From assembly GCA_021396245.1 (NCBI GenBank), contig WNYE01000001.1:992001-1056000 (forward strand): DNA of 64,000 nucleotides. The letters are read 5' to 3'. The position numbers and the translations under genes were made by a program. Under the pieces are notes generated by a model. It searched no databases. It was not told where the DNA came from and saw nothing but the letters and a program-made list of their open reading frames with translations. This DNA is from Sporothrix humicola (Eukaryota > Ascomycota > Sordariomycetes > Ophiostomatales > Ophiostomataceae). Positions 1-11,104 of the stretch are shown piece after piece (the stretch's first letter is position 1; every line of letters begins with the position of its first letter).

Positions 1-1066
1 ACTCGGCTCTGGCACGGTACTTCCACACCTACTTTGAGAGCGGCGTCAAGAAGATGCAGTTTGTCATGGACAAGGGCTTCACGGAGAAGCACATGCAGGG
101 AGACCGCTTCTGCGTGGAGAACTCCAAGGCCAGCATGGTGCAGTGGTTTGAGGGCAACGCCCACGTGGTCTCGACCGGCTCTGTCCGTGTGCAGTTTGAT
201 GGCGAGCAAAAGTTTGAGCTCTTTGAGTTCAGCTGCGAGGACCATGAAGAGTTTGTCCCGCGGAAGCAGGTCATCGAGGCCGCCCAGCCTGGCCATAAGT
301 GGATCAAGGAGTGGCGCAACATCAACTCGACGGACGGCAAGCAGTCCCCTGAGATGAGCAAGAAGGGCAAGGCCAAGCAAATGAAGTCGCCCCAAAGCGC
401 CCCGCCGGATTTGCAGCTGCCTCACTCGAACGTGAAGGCGAGCGTCGGCATCACCGAGGCCGTGAACCAGTTCCTCGAGGTAGGCCAATACATGACACTA
501 TAGCAGCTTCGTTGAATTGAGAACTTTTTCATGTAACTGACAATGTTCAGGTTGCCGAAGTCATGGGCCACATGACGCCGCTCTTCAGCTACAGCCACGA
601 TAACCCGAACCTGACGCCATTCGGTGCCCTCGACCAGTACGTGCACTCCGTCATTAGGGCCACGGGCAACGTCAACGCCAACGGCCAGGTCGCCATGCCT
701 CAGGGCGGTCCGAGAACCCCTGGCATGGGGCAGTTCCCCATGGGCGCCAGCCCGCACGCCTCGCACCTTCCTGCGCCTGGCTCGCCTCATGTTTCTGGTA
801 GCCCCGCCGCCGGCGCCATGCAGGCCCCCGCCATGCACCCGTCGCAGAGCCAGCAGGGCACCAACTCCAACGGCCCGAGCGCAAACACGTCGCCCGCCGG
901 CACCAAGCGCAGACGCCCATCTGGCGTTAAGACCGAAGACGATATCAACGGCGGCCCGACATCTGCACCGACGCCTGCTGGCAACCCGCAAGTTAACGGA
1001 CTCCAGGGTAAGGCCAAGCCGCCAACGCCCCGGATGCAGAAGAAGCAAAAGGTCAACGCATCATAA
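1..1066 (+). CDS. ptaB: LIM-domain-binding transcriptional co-regulator, PtaB type (3' part)
   Basis: The gene enters from the left edge, so its start is outside. Exons are <1..479 and 551..1066, with a phase-0 intron at 480-550 (GTAGGC..CAG). The visible protein opens with the conserved LIM-binding core (ARYFHTYFESGVKKMQ, then MVQWFEGNAHVV and the FELFEFSCEDHEEFVPR block). It continues across the splice as NQFLE|VAEVMGHM. The C-terminal ~150 residues are low-complexity Pro/Gly/Asn/Ser with a basic TKRRRPSG motif and a lysine-rich end, plausibly nuclear localisation. LDB1/PtaB proteins bridge DNA-binding factors (SomA/Flo8 type in fungi) and control adhesion, development and biofilm in Aspergillus; that role is family knowledge. 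Family assignment is confident. Orthology to PtaB rests on the core plus the fungal-type tail. Confidence 0.82.
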
Positions 1067-3430
1067 ATACCCACATACCACACATGGTGCGTTTCCGTCT
1101 AGCTTCGGTGTTGTGTGTACGCTGAATTTCCTGGGTTTCGAGCCTTTCTTGTACTTGTTTTTTTATATCACCCTTTGCACTGTTTATTCCTGGGAATTTT
1201 TCTATTAGGATCTATTGCATTGCATGCTTTGTCTTGCATGGCCTTGCTTCTCCTTTCTTATCCTTTATCCTGCTGTCTGCTTTTTTCTTCTTCCTGTTTT
1301 TCGCGTTCCGGTTCTCGCACTGTTATTGTTTTTTTCTGGTTTTGTCGAGTTCTTTTTACCCCATATTTTCTTCGCGCTGCAAAATGATGGCGGGAACAAA
1401 AAGGTCGGCGTCGGTGTCTCTTTTTTTTTCTTGTGTTACACACAGTATCATCTTATTTTCGGGATCTCTTTTTCGGGTGGGCTTGCATGACTGCTTTTTA
1501 CCTTTTACCTCTAGTTGTTACTTTTATCTTTACCGCTTCACTGTTTATCTTTTACTCGTTATTCGTTACTCTTGCAACACTTGCGGGCCTAGGGCCTCCT
1601 ACCCTTTCATTATCGATTGGGTTGGATAGGGAGGGATGCCTTTGCTGCATTTCTGTCCGCCTGTACGTCGTACTGGTCGGTCCGATGCTGCCCCCATTTC
1701 TTCACATTTCACTTTTCCCCTGTCTGTTTATTTTTTACTTCACTTTTCTTTTCCCCATGGGGTTCATGGCCTATTCCCTCTGCCGTTGCTCTATATTAGT
1801 CGTCCTCATTGCCTTTTCATCGTCTCATCGTTATTCCTCTCAGTCTGTCTAGTTTGAGTGTTCGCTTATCCCGGGTGGCTGGATCTGATTTCTACGCCTT
1901 TTTTATTCACTTTTTGGAAAATTCAAACTCTTCACTTGTTCAAATCATCTTGCCTTTTCCTCGCTCCATGGCTCTGAGTTGTATGATGGGGATTAGCACA
2001 TTTTTTGTTACTCTAATAATACAAAAGAACGGTTCACTTATATTGCGTCTGCCGAAGGTGGGTTTCTTAATGGCGTGATGAGATCACAATGTGACAACAA
2101 TTTGCTTTATTGTTATGTTGTTGTTGTTGTTTTCTTTTTTTTTTTCAAAAAAAAAAGTATTAAAATAATTCCGTATTTTGAATAAACAAAAAATAAACAA
2201 AAATAAACGAAAAAAAAAAGATATTCAAATATGAGGTGTTAAAAGGGGTTTATTGTAGAAAGTACCTGCCGGACAGTTTAAACTCAATATTGACTTCATT
2301 CGATCTCTTTCTTATCACCACCCACCCACTCAACTCAAAAAAGCATCTTGTGCAGATTGAGGCAAGGCTACCGCGCTAAAAGCCCGGCAGTCGATTTGGC
2401 TGCTTTGCTGATCAGGAGCATTCGGATCCAGGCACAGCTGAGCTGCGTTTTTTGCCACCTTCGCCGAGCTGTTCCGGCCACGTGACGATGTGGTTGGAGT
2501 GAGGTTGGAGTGAGGGTGGACAGACTGGGCATTTGGGCATTTGGGCTATTTGGGGCAGCAGGGACAAAGAGGAATGGAGGTGCTTGTTTTACTTTGGAGA
2601 AGAAGGTCATGTGCTGATTGTTTCGCGACGTCACGCGTCTTTGAGGAAAGGGAAATATATAGAAGGGCAAGACAAAGAAAGACCAGCTTGGCTTGTTTGC
2701 TAATAGAGGCCTGCGTTTCTTTTACGCGTTTGCGTGGTATTGATAGCAGAACTCACTGTGAAAATATGCATTTATTTTACGCGATGCAGAAACTCGAAAT
2801 GAACGATTAAAGGCCACGCGAATAATGTGAATGGACAAGGCTGATGGACAAGAGACAAGGCAGCGGCAGAGCTACAGGTAATACAAGTAGTGTGGAAATG
2901 TGGGAAATAGAGATGCATCCACTTGTTTGGCGGTGAGACTATTGTGAGGCGTTTCTGAGGCTTTCTACAAGGCGGCAGCGGTGAAGAAGACAAATTTCTT
3001 CAAGCTTTACGATGGCTGCCTTTACCGTTGATGCCAGATATCCTGGGAGTCGATGGAAAAGAACAGCGTGCAAAATATCACGTCACTTCACGGTCAGGAT
3101 AGAGAACAGGTCTTAAAAGCAATAAAATATTATCCCTTCGATTTCCCAACGCCAGAGGGTGGTGGCCTTGTCGGCCATGGACACCCTGTCCCTCGTCATA
3201 ATAGAATAAGCAAAGAGAGCAAACAGCGTAGCATAGTAAGGAAAAGTATGAAAAAGGGCAAAAGACGTAAACGGTAGACAATACAGCCAGGGGAGAATCA
3301 AAGCGAAAACAGGATGAAGAGAAAAACCGTCGACGATTCAACAGACAGAGACCCTGGTTAGAGGAAAGCCGTTCGCGACGGATTCAAACGAAACAAAGGA
3401 AAACGCTCAGAGTACGTCGTGGTATCCTGC
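1067..3430. other. Gene-free stretch between ptaB and atg8 (convergent 3' flanks)
   Basis: There is no credible gene in these 2.4 kb. The first kilobase is strongly T-rich on the + strand, consistent with a long ptaB 3' UTR. It is followed by a simple-sequence block (2112-2220). Around 2525-2555 an 8-nt unit (GCATTTGG-like) is repeated about three times, and just before it GTTGGAGTGAG occurs twice in tandem. The last 500 bp probably hold the atg8 3' UTR. Confidence 0.6.
2112..2220. repeat. Simple-sequence block: (GTT)n, T-run/A-run, AAATAAAC repeats
   Basis: A GTT trinucleotide run leads into a T-run, one C, then a run of ten A's, so the two homopolymers can fold back on each other. About 25 nt later AAATAAAC-like units repeat three times and end in another A-run. 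It marks the A+T-rich gap between the two convergent genes and looks like slippage-prone sequence, not a functional element. Confidence 0.7.
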
Positions 3431-3911
3431 TCAGATCTCCTCGCCGAAAGTGTTCTCGCCCGAGTACTGGATGTAAAGGAAGCTGTGACTGTCAGTAACG
3501 ATTCATTTAATATGTCCGGGGAGAGATCGAAATACCCATCCTCGTCCTTGTGCTCTTCGTAGATGCTCGACATCAGCGCCGCGGTGGGCGGCAGCGTCTC
3601 GTCGACGAAGATGAAAATGGCCTTCTCGGGAGCCAGCTTGATGCGCTTGCGGATAACATAGACGAACTGGCCGACGGTGAGGTCTGCGGGCACGAGGTAC
3701 TTCTTCTTGTCGATGGTTGCGATCTCGCTCTTTTCGATCTTCTCGCAGATAACCTGGGGAAGGGTTAGCATGTTGATGATGAAGACAACGGAACTCTGAA
3801 GTAGAAGCGGTGATGACATACTGGAATCCGGTCCGCGTACTTCTGGCGGATGCGCTCGGCCTCGGCCTTGCGCTTCTCAAAGGGGTGCTCGTCCTTGAAC
3901 TTTGAACGCAT
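3431..3911 (-). CDS. atg8: Autophagy ubiquitin-like protein Atg8
   Basis: Exons on the minus strand are 3911..3822, 3753..3536 and 3482..3431 (introns of 68 and 53 nt; GTATGT..CAG and GTATTT..CAG). The product is 119 residues. It begins [20 protein letters not shown], runs through [22 protein letters not shown] and ends [16 protein letters not shown]. This is the Atg8/LC3 family: two N-terminal helices and a ubiquitin fold. After Atg4 trims the tail, the exposed glycine of FG is conjugated to phosphatidylethanolamine on the phagophore, where it drives membrane expansion and cargo binding. The Gly is followed by three residues (EEI), so the protein is made as a precursor. Length and sequence are typical. 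The second donor (GTATTT) is slightly unusual, but frame and conservation fix it. Confidence 0.96.
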
Positions 3912-5730
3912 CTTGACGGGTGACGGGTGATGTTTTTCGGAAATTTTGGCGGTTTAAAGTTGGTTGTTTGGGAGAGAGTTTGGTTGTCGACGATAAGTCG
4001 AGGAAGGCAGAGGAAAGAGAAGGAGAGATGACGAGATAGGCAGCGAAAGAAGTGGGGTCGTTTCCTTAGGTATTAAAGGTAGCGGTTAGCGGGTCGCGGG
4101 GGCCACGAGTATTAGTAGGCTGAGTCGAAGGCTGAGATGCGAAAAAGCACAGCGACGTTTGATGAGAAAAGACTGTTTGGTGATGATGGAATGCAAAATG
4201 CAAACTGACGGACGAGGAAATAAGAAAAGGAAGAAAGAGGAAGAGAGAAGAAAAAAGGGAAAGAAGAGAGGCAAGAGGCAAGGAAGGAACCCAAGATGAC
4301 TCGGTTTTAACACACTGCTCACAGGGAAGAACAGAGCCAAAAGGGCGGGAAACGGCAGGTGTGTGGGCCAGGTGATACAGGGAGGATGACGAGTTGGCAG
4401 CCTAATCACAGCGGATGGAAGCGGGGGAGGTGACTGGGGGGCGGCGGTGATAGCATGCACAGTGGAGGGAAGGTGCAATTTAGGGGCAAGAGGGGGCGAA
4501 TGGGGGCAGACCGACCTTCCTGCAGTTCGCCTTACATTCTTCACTCGAAAAGCTCATACGTCGGCGAGCTAATCAAGCAGGAGCCTACGGCCTATTGTCA
4601 TTTGCGCGAGAAGGTGCTCTGGCGACGACATTTCTCAGCAGCTGCAAACGCCATTCGCGCTGCCTGGTTGCTCTTTCCCAGTGGACGGTGGTGGCCAGTA
4701 CTCGGACTCTGATTGGCGGGGTACTCCACGTGACCCACTCTGCCAGACTGCATTCACACTCCACAGTACGTCGGACTCCGTACAGACATCTACAGAATGC
4801 CATCGAGGACAGAAAAGACAGCACTGTGCCACCACTCTGGTCACTCGATGCGACTCGTTTGGTGTCCGGTGACAAATTATTGGAGATGGTATAGTTTTGT
4901 TTTGTCAGACAGACCCGGTCTGCCTTTGGCTTTACTGGACGGCCTCGCTGTAGCCCACGAGAATGAGTCTTTGGCCGGCCATGAACCCGCAATCGTGGCT
5001 GGCCAAGCCGAAAAGAGAGTCAAGCACCCCCCAAAGAGTGCTTCAAGTGCTTGTGTGCCTGCAGGGATGCGGCCATGACGAACTCCCGCGTAAACCGCAG
5101 CGATGGCCAAGCCTCACAGCTAATGCTTGTAATGACGTGTTATGTATAAGTGCATAATATGAAAAGCATGGCACATGCACATAAACGGGCACGGCATTAA
5201 GACACCGCCGCGCCGGCCCTGTCCACCAACACCACCCAAAAAGGCAGCCCAAAAGCGTAGCGTCGATTGGCCGCGAATTGGCATTGAGAATTGACAAATG
5301 GTGGCCAGAGCTCGACTTTTCCGACTCCATTGCCAAAACATCCGATCCTCTGCTGACGGCAAGGGGACAAGCAAGGACATTCGCCTTTGTGAAGTCTGGA
5401 TCTGGCCCGTTCGACACAGGCTCTGGCAGACGAATGAGAGAGTGGTGATTTCGGGAAGGAAAAACCACTTCCACGTCCCAAGAAAACCAAAGAGAGAACT
5501 CGACAAAAAGAAAACGAAACGGAACAAAAGTGGACGCACCTGTGACGACACTATCGTTCGGTTTCTCTGCCCATTTCTGACCGTCATTGGCATTGGCCAG
5601 TCGGGTCTCGCCATTTCTTCCTTCTTTTCTTCTTTTCTTTCTTTCTGACACCTCACCACACCTCACCACACATCGCCTTACAAAACAGTTTGTCTGTCTT
5701 GACATTGTCTTATAAGACAGCTTGCCCACC
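3912..5730. other. Divergent intergenic region atg8 / hem13
   Basis: These 1.8 kb serve as the shared upstream region of two divergently transcribed genes. The atg8 side (about 4000-4480) is purine-rich on the + strand, i.e. pyrimidine-rich in the atg8 sense, as in many fungal promoters and 5' leaders. The hem13 side has pyrimidine tracts, a CCTCACCACA direct repeat (about 5650-5670) and a 14-bp palindrome next to the start codon. Long open frames here have no family-like sequence and are not called. Confidence 0.55.
5706..5719. promoter_or_regulatory. 14-bp perfect palindrome just upstream of the hem13 start
   Basis: TGTCTTATAAGACA reads the same on both strands and ends 11 nt before the ATG at 5731. 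The location fits a 5' leader hairpin or a dimeric factor site near the transcription start, and the centre contains TTATAA. Function is inference only; I recognise no named fungal motif. Confidence 0.4.
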
Positions 5731-7189
5731 ATGGCGGCGTCACGACATGCGCTGCGTCTTGCTGCGCAGGGCAGAAACTCGGCAGCTCGACTCACCAGCA
5801 AGCGCGGCCCGTCTTCGACGTTCTTCACATCTGCGAACCATACGACTAGACGAGCTTTTGCTTCGTCCTCTTCGCCTTCCCTTTCATCTTCACTCTCACC
5901 GACGACCTCTTTGGCCGTTGCAGCAGCTGGTCTTGCCATTGGCGGCGGCCTGTTCGCATACAATATGGTGAGCCTTCCCCGAATGTTTATGTGATCTAAC
6001 CCCTTGGCTTGTCCACTAATCATATCTCCTTCCCGCCCCAAAGGCCGTCGAGGAACCCATCCGCTGTGACTCGCCGACGCTGGCCGAGCGCGACGAACAG
6101 ACCCGCCGCGACTCCAACGGCAAGATCGACGAGCAGTCGCCCATGCGCCTGCGCATGGAAAAGTTTATCAAGGAGCAGCAGCAGGCTATCATCAAGGGCC
6201 TCGCCGAGATCGAGAATGCCGGCGGCGTGGCGACGGTCGGAGGCGCCGTCGAGGGCAACGGCGACCGCCCCAAGCGCACGTTCCGCCAGGACGAGTGGCA
6301 GCGCAAGGAGGGCGGCGGCGGCATTACCTGTGTGATGCAGGACGGTGTCGTGTTCGAAAAGGCCGGCGTCGGTGTCAGCGTTGTCTATGGCAAGCTGCCC
6401 AAGGCCGGCATTATGCGGATGCGCGCCAACCACCGCAATTTGGGCGGTTCCGGTAGCGACGACGACCTGCCCGAGTCGCTCGAGTTCTTTGCCGCCGGCC
6501 TGAGTCTGGTCGTGCACCCGCGCAACCCCATGGCGCCCACCGTCCACCTCAACTACCGCTACTTTGAGACGGCCAACCCCGACGGTACCCCGACCAACGG
6601 CGAGAACGGCACCGGCGCCTGGTGGTTTGGGGGCGGCGCCGACCTGACGCCCAGCTACCTGTTTGACGAGGACGCCATCCACTTCCACAAGACGCTCAAG
6701 GACGTCTGCGACCGCCACTCCAAGAGCTATTGGCCCCGCTTCAAGCGCTGGTGCGACGAGTACTTTTACAACAAGCACCGCCTCGAGAGCCGCGGCGTCG
6801 GCGGCATCTTCTTTGACGATCTAGACGAAGCCTCGGGCGGCACGCCCGGCGAGGGCCCTACCGACAAGGAGAGCCTCTTTGCATTTGTCCAGGACGGCCT
6901 GCGCGCATTCTTGCCGTCCTATGCGCCCATCATGGCCCGCCGCAAGGACCTGCCTTTCACGGAAGCCGAAAAGGAGTGGCAGCAGATCCGCCGCGGCCGC
7001 TACGTCGAGTTCAATCTGGTGCACGACCGCGGCACGTCATTCGGCCTCAATACGCCCGGCCCCCGCGTCGAGAGTATCCTGATGAGTCTGCCGTTGACGG
7101 CAAGCTGGAAGTACATGTACGAGCCGGCGCCTAAGAGCCGGGAACAGCGTCTGGTTGATGTGCTGCGGAACCCGCGCGAGTGGGTGTAA
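5731..7189 (+). CDS. hem13: Coproporphyrinogen III oxidase (oxygen-dependent)
   Basis: Exons are 5731..5967 and 6044..7189 (phase-0 intron, GTGAGC..AAG); 460 residues. The enzyme decarboxylates two propionates of coproporphyrinogen III to give protoporphyrinogen IX in haem synthesis. Diagnostic blocks are GGGADLTPSYLFDEDAIHFH, then YWPRFKRWCDEYFYNKHR, GVGGIFFDDLD, RGRYVEFNLVHDRGTSFGL and the C-terminal ESILMSLPL..W motif. The first ~70 residues are Arg/Ser-rich without acids, followed by a hydrophobic stretch (about 69-88, SLAVAAAGLAIGGGLFAYNM). That looks like a mitochondrial presequence plus sorting segment, as in animal CPOX (intermembrane space) and unlike cytosolic yeast Hem13. The ATG at 5731 is preceded by CCACC. 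The SWIM gene follows 332 nt downstream on the same strand. Confidence 0.95.
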
Positions 7190-7521
7190 GCGAGGGCGTT
7201 GTTGTATTCTGTTATTGTAAAGAAAAAAGTGAATTTTGTATATACAAGATTATTGTCACGTTTTAAATGAATCATTTGAAAAGAAAGATTTCACGTCATC
7301 ATGGTAATGTGAGCTCATGAGGTACGTTATGGCGCTATAAGTGCTGTATCTACAGTGGATTTAGTGGAGTTGAGATACCACTAAACTCCCAGGGTGAAAT
7401 AGGCCGGCCAATTCTAAACTTCACAATAACACCCATCATCTCAGAACACAACCCGAACGACATATTGGATGGTATTTGGATCTTATCAAGTATGATATGA
7501 ATTTATCTTAAAGGCAATCAC
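7190..7521. other. Gap between hem13 and the SWIM-finger gene
   Basis: These 332 bp carry the hem13 3' end (A+T-rich with ATAC/AATG stretches) and the promoter of the next gene. A small inverted repeat lies at 7360-7385 (TTTAGTGG, 10-nt loop, CCACTAAA). No other element is visible. Confidence 0.5.
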
Positions 7522-8151
7522 ATGGCCGACCGCCCGGAGACGGCGCTGCCTGCGCCAAGGCAGGTCCTCGCCGAGATTATTCACTCCATCTCAATAACTC
7601 AACTCAACACTAAATCGACGATAACTACCCGCACAACTTCTCAGGAAGACTACCGATCACTGCTGGCGACACTTCACGTCTTATTTCCGTCTCTTATGCT
7701 GCCTGCCCTCGACCTGCTCGATCGTCGTCGCGTCGTACGATGGGGTGCCCATAAGCACAGAACACGGACAACCCCTTCATCTCCACAACCACCTTCTCTC
7801 TATCAAATTCGCGGCGGCGGTGATCGGCCACATGTGGTCCATTTGCGAGCATGGCACTGCACATGTGCTTTCTTTGCGTTACAGACTGCTGCATCTATGG
7901 CGTTGACGTCTAAGAGGTCAGCGAACGAAGAAACAGACGCAACGAAGCAGGATCTAAAAGATGGACTTGCCCATCTTCCTCTTGCTTTCAGCGCACCACC
8001 ATGCAAGCATTTACTGGCATGCCTATTGGCGGAAGAATGGCCAGCTATGGACGCGTATGTCGTCAATGGTGAGGATGGTACAGCAAATACGACTGATGAA
8101 GGTGTTTGCTCGCCCGAGACGCTGGCTGGGATTGTTTCGGGAGTTTTATGA
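7522..8151 (+). CDS. SWIM-type zinc-finger protein, possible Shu2/Sws1 homologue
   Basis: Intronless, 209 residues, starting at ATG 7522 in good context (CAC ATG G). The C-terminal half carries a SWIM zinc-finger signature C-x-C-x(n)-C-x-H: C113-T-C115, a 45-residue spacer and C161-K-H163, embedded in VVHLRAWHCTCAFFAL and PPCKHLLACLLAEEW. SWIM domains are found in MuDR transposases, MEKK1 and the Shu2/Sws1 recombination mediators. A single short SWIM protein with an otherwise anonymous N-terminus is the usual form of fungal Shu2/Sws1, which partners Rad51 paralogues in homologous recombination. The N-terminal part (ETALPAPRQVLAEIIHSI..) is predicted helical. No MULE transposase catalytic domain or repeats surround it. 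Zinc-finger identification is good; the recombination role is inference. Confidence 0.7.
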   Translation: MADRPETALPAPRQVLAEIIHSISITQLNTKSTITTRTTSQEDYRSLLATLHVLFPSLMLPALDLLDRRRVVRWGAHKHRTRTTPSSPQPPSLYQIRGGGDRPHVVHLRAWHCTCAFFALQTAASMALTSKRSANEETDATKQDLKDGLAHLPLAFSAPPCKHLLACLLAEEWPAMDAYVVNGEDGTANTTDEGVCSPETLAGIVSGVL

Positions 8152-8391
8152 TGATGTATGAGGCTTTCTTTATCTGTTTATATTGTTTCCCTTTACTTAG
8201 ATATGATACACCCATGCAAGGAAATGAGTTTAACGAGCACGACGAAAGAACAACGCGATACAATTGTACAATGGCATTTGGTTTTGATGTAGATGATCTC
8301 GAGCGAATCCGGTGCACTCGAGAACGTCCTGTATGATGTCCCCTCCTGAAGCAAGGCTTCCCTGTAACACTCTCTACTCCTCCTCCAGCGC

Positions 8392-9566
8392 CTACTTCTT
8401 CTCCTTGTCATCGTTTGCGTCGCCGTTGACGCCGTTGGACTTGTCGTCCTTCTTGTCGGCATCCTTACTGCCGGACGCCGCCGCGCCGTTGGGACCGCTG
8501 CTCTCGCCGTTTGCCGCCGCATCCTTCTCCTTCTTGGCCGCGTCCTTCTCCTCCTGCTGCTGCCGGTTCTGGATCTTGTTCTCGATGAGGTCGTGGAATG
8601 CCGTGATCGCCCGGATCAGCGAGCTCAGGTAGATGGCCATGAGCTGGTCGTTGGTCTTGATGCTCATGGCGTACGCGAGATCGCCCTCGCCGCCGCCGAG
8701 TTGTGTGCTGTTGCCGCTAGCAGACGAGGATGGGCTGGCTGCCTTGGTCGACAGGTTGGGCAGCAGGTTGAAGACGTCCTGCAGGTTGCCGAGGATGGCG
8801 TGATTGACGGGCAGCTGGCCGTCGAGCACCTTCTTGAGGTACGTCTGGATATCGCCGAGGCGGTGATGCAGACCCTGGAGCGACTGGAGCTGGTTGGTCA
8901 CGCGCGTCGAGAGCGTGCCCACGGCGACGTCGCGGATGTCGCGCAGCAGGTGCTCGACGCCAATCTCCTCGGCCTCCTCGGCCTCGATGATGGAAGGCGT
9001 GTGGACAAAAGTCTTGGCCGTGGTCGTGCCGTCCTAGAAGATGGAGGTTAGCATTTGATCGAAGAGTTTTGTTGTTCCCATCCGCCTGCTACGCAGAGAC
9101 TTACATCCTTGATCTCCTCGACGGCAAAGTAGGCGTCCGTCGGCACGCCCGACTCCTTGGGCTGCACATCGATAATGACCAGCAGTGGATTCGGCGTGTA
9201 GCGCTTGAACAGCTCGTTGATCTCCAGGTCGGACGCCCGCAGCTTCGGGCCCGAGTGGTACCAGCCTATTAACTTTTCGCGCGCGTTGATCTTCTTGAAC
9301 ATGTCGTTCATCGCCTCAATATAGTTGTGGTCCAGGTACCACACCGACGGGTCCTTGTCGTCCTCCTCAAAGGGCACCGCAAAGCTGTTGGACACCCGCA
9401 CGTTCTTGCCGTCGTTCTGCCCTAATAACACGCCCACCACCCGCTTGTTTCGTGTCTTGGTCGCCGCGCTGCGGTTGAAGTGGTCGACCGCAGACAGCAG
9501 TACCAGCGGCGCCACGGAGACATTGCGCGTCACCAGCGACAGCGTCTCGGCGGTCGTCGACGGCAT
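8392..9566 (-). CDS. rpn8: 26S proteasome regulatory subunit Rpn8 (MPN domain)
   Basis: Exons on the minus strand are 9566..9105 and 9033..8392 (GTAAGT..TAG, phase 0); 367 residues. Residues ~12-140 form the MPN domain (VAPLVLLSAVDHFNR, RVVGVLLGQ, EKLIGWYHSGPKLRASDLEIN). As in other Rpn8/PSMD7 proteins the JAMM zinc-ligand pattern is not intact, so this is the non-catalytic scaffold that dimerises with the deubiquitinase Rpn11 in the proteasome lid. The C-terminal helical part includes LLRDIRDVAVGTLSTRVTNQ and LPVNHAILGNLQDVFNLLP. The last ~80 residues are Lys/Glu/Asp/Ala-rich (KEKE-like) and end DDKEKK, which accounts for the slightly greater length than yeast (338). It converges on the SWIM gene with 240 bp between stops. 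Confidence 0.95.
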
Positions 9567-11104
9567 GATGGAGGCGGGTTGTGACGTTGGATTTGGAGTG
9601 GAATTGGGTTGAGAATCGAAAGATATGAGAGGTCGGTGAGGGGTTCGTCAATTGAGGCCAAAAGACCAAACGAGCTGTAGTATGACAGGACCAGAAACTC
9701 GTGTGCTCTTGATAGTCGTTCGTCAATGTCGTGGGATTCGTTGGCGGTCGTGGTTTGTTAGAATGCGTGTCGTTAGATCTGGCAATGGGTTTGGTGATGC
9801 TCAAAATCGAGGTCCGTTTGGTCGTGGAAGGCACTGGTTGCCAGAGTGCTGCGAGGCGACGTACTGCTGAGGCTGCCTTTGGGCTGGGGGCGCTTGGGGA
9901 GGTCAGTTCCTGATTCGGACTAGTGCCCCGCCACGCCTGTCTTCCAGGCACAGGCAAAGTGACTAAGCATGGCCCAGGTACAGAAAAGCACGTGATCACA
10001 TTTTCGCGATTCCATTCTACAAAAGCTGCATCAAACTCACGACACCCAACTTTCACAGCTGGAAACACAGATCACAAATAATACACCGCTTTGGGCAGCC
10101 AAGCTCCATAGATCTGCCCAGATCCAGATGCCACTGACGTAGCTGGATCTTGCACGAATCATACGCGCTTCCGTGTCTGCCCGTGTCATGTCCGTCCTTT
10201 TCCAGAATCTCTGCCTCTGTCGGTGTCCCTTCACCCGGGTGCGGCCCCGATAAATGCACGTCTGTAAAGTAGAAATTGAGACACGGAAAAGCAACATGTC
10301 TCTAGGCCCTGGACATGACAAAATGTCGTGACTGAAGCACTGCCAGGCCCCTGCTGAAGCTACCTCGGCGAAGAGGGACAGCTGCAAAGTGGGCAAGCTC
10401 GGGTAACTGGAGCAGCAAGTTTTAGCCGGAAGTGGCGTGAGGTACCTGTCGTGACCATCCTTGTACCTGTTGCGCGAGATCTGCGCGCACAGGTACCCGC
10501 AAGCCGGACGGCAGTACCCCCAACTGCCCTGGTCGCAGCTTCTCTCCTCACTCTTTCCTCACGCTTTCTTGAATTTTTGCGCGCCTTCCTCTGTTTCTGT
10601 AGCGCCTGTAGCGGTTGCCAAACTGCCAATTGGCACTTTTTGGCAGCAACACACCCACTCTTTTTACCCCCTGTCCTGGCCCGTTCTTGCCGCATTTGGG
10701 GGGAACCCGCCAAACTAACCCCCCCAACCAACACAAGGAACCAGAGACCAATGCGCTAAAAACACTTTTTTTTCTTCGCTCCTTCCCCCGAGATCGCATT
10801 GGTTGTCTCTTGGACTGGCTCTTGCCTCTTTGCTCCGAACTTGGTGTCTCTGCGTGTGTTTCTCAGCACTCTCCACTTATTCCGTACTGCTCCTGCTCTC
10901 TTTGTTTCTTTGCTCCGGCACTTTTGCTTCATTTTCCCTCGCTCTTTCCTCCTCACTCTCTTTCCCCTTTTCTTCTCATCTTCACCTTCCTCCTCCACGC
11001 CCACGACCAATTCCTAGCTTCTCGCAAGCTCTTTTTCTTGTCTCACCTCCGACCTTTCCCCCTCCCTCCTCCCTCCTCTTCTCCCCTCGTCACATTCTCC
11101 AACA
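9567..11104. other. Divergent intergenic region rpn8 / adk1
   Basis: 1.5 kb containing both promoters. The stretch 10440-10520 repeats GGTACC/GTACCTG-like words several times. From about 10800 to 11104 the + strand is almost continuous C/T, ending in CTCCAACA before the adk1 ATG; long pyrimidine tracts are typical of highly expressed fungal promoters and leaders. No further coding or RNA gene is supported. Confidence 0.5.
10905..11100 (+). promoter_or_regulatory. Polypyrimidine tract upstream of adenylate kinase
   Basis: About 200 nt with very few purines (for example CCCTCCCTCCTCCCTCCTC near 11060-11078) lie directly against the adk1 start codon. Such tracts often mark the core promoter or transcription start zone of strongly expressed filamentous-fungal genes. 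Its function here is inferred from position and composition only. Confidence 0.45.

Noticed and set aside
1115..2078. Several short plus-strand open frames after ptaB
   Set aside because: Phe/Leu/Ser-rich products of T-rich 3' flanking sequence; no start context, no conserved motif.
5043..6041. 332-codon minus-strand open frame across the hem13 promoter and first exon
   Set aside because: Overlaps the conserved hem13 start, mixed low-complexity composition, no conserved motif.
7360..7385. Hairpin TTTAGTGG/CCACTAAA as a transcription terminator
   Set aside because: Pol II genes do not use such terminators, and 8-bp arms occur by chance at this scale.
7522..8151. SWIM protein as a remnant of a MuDR/MULE transposon
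   Set aside because: No transposase DDE core, terminal repeats or target duplication nearby; a compact intact frame between housekeeping genes.
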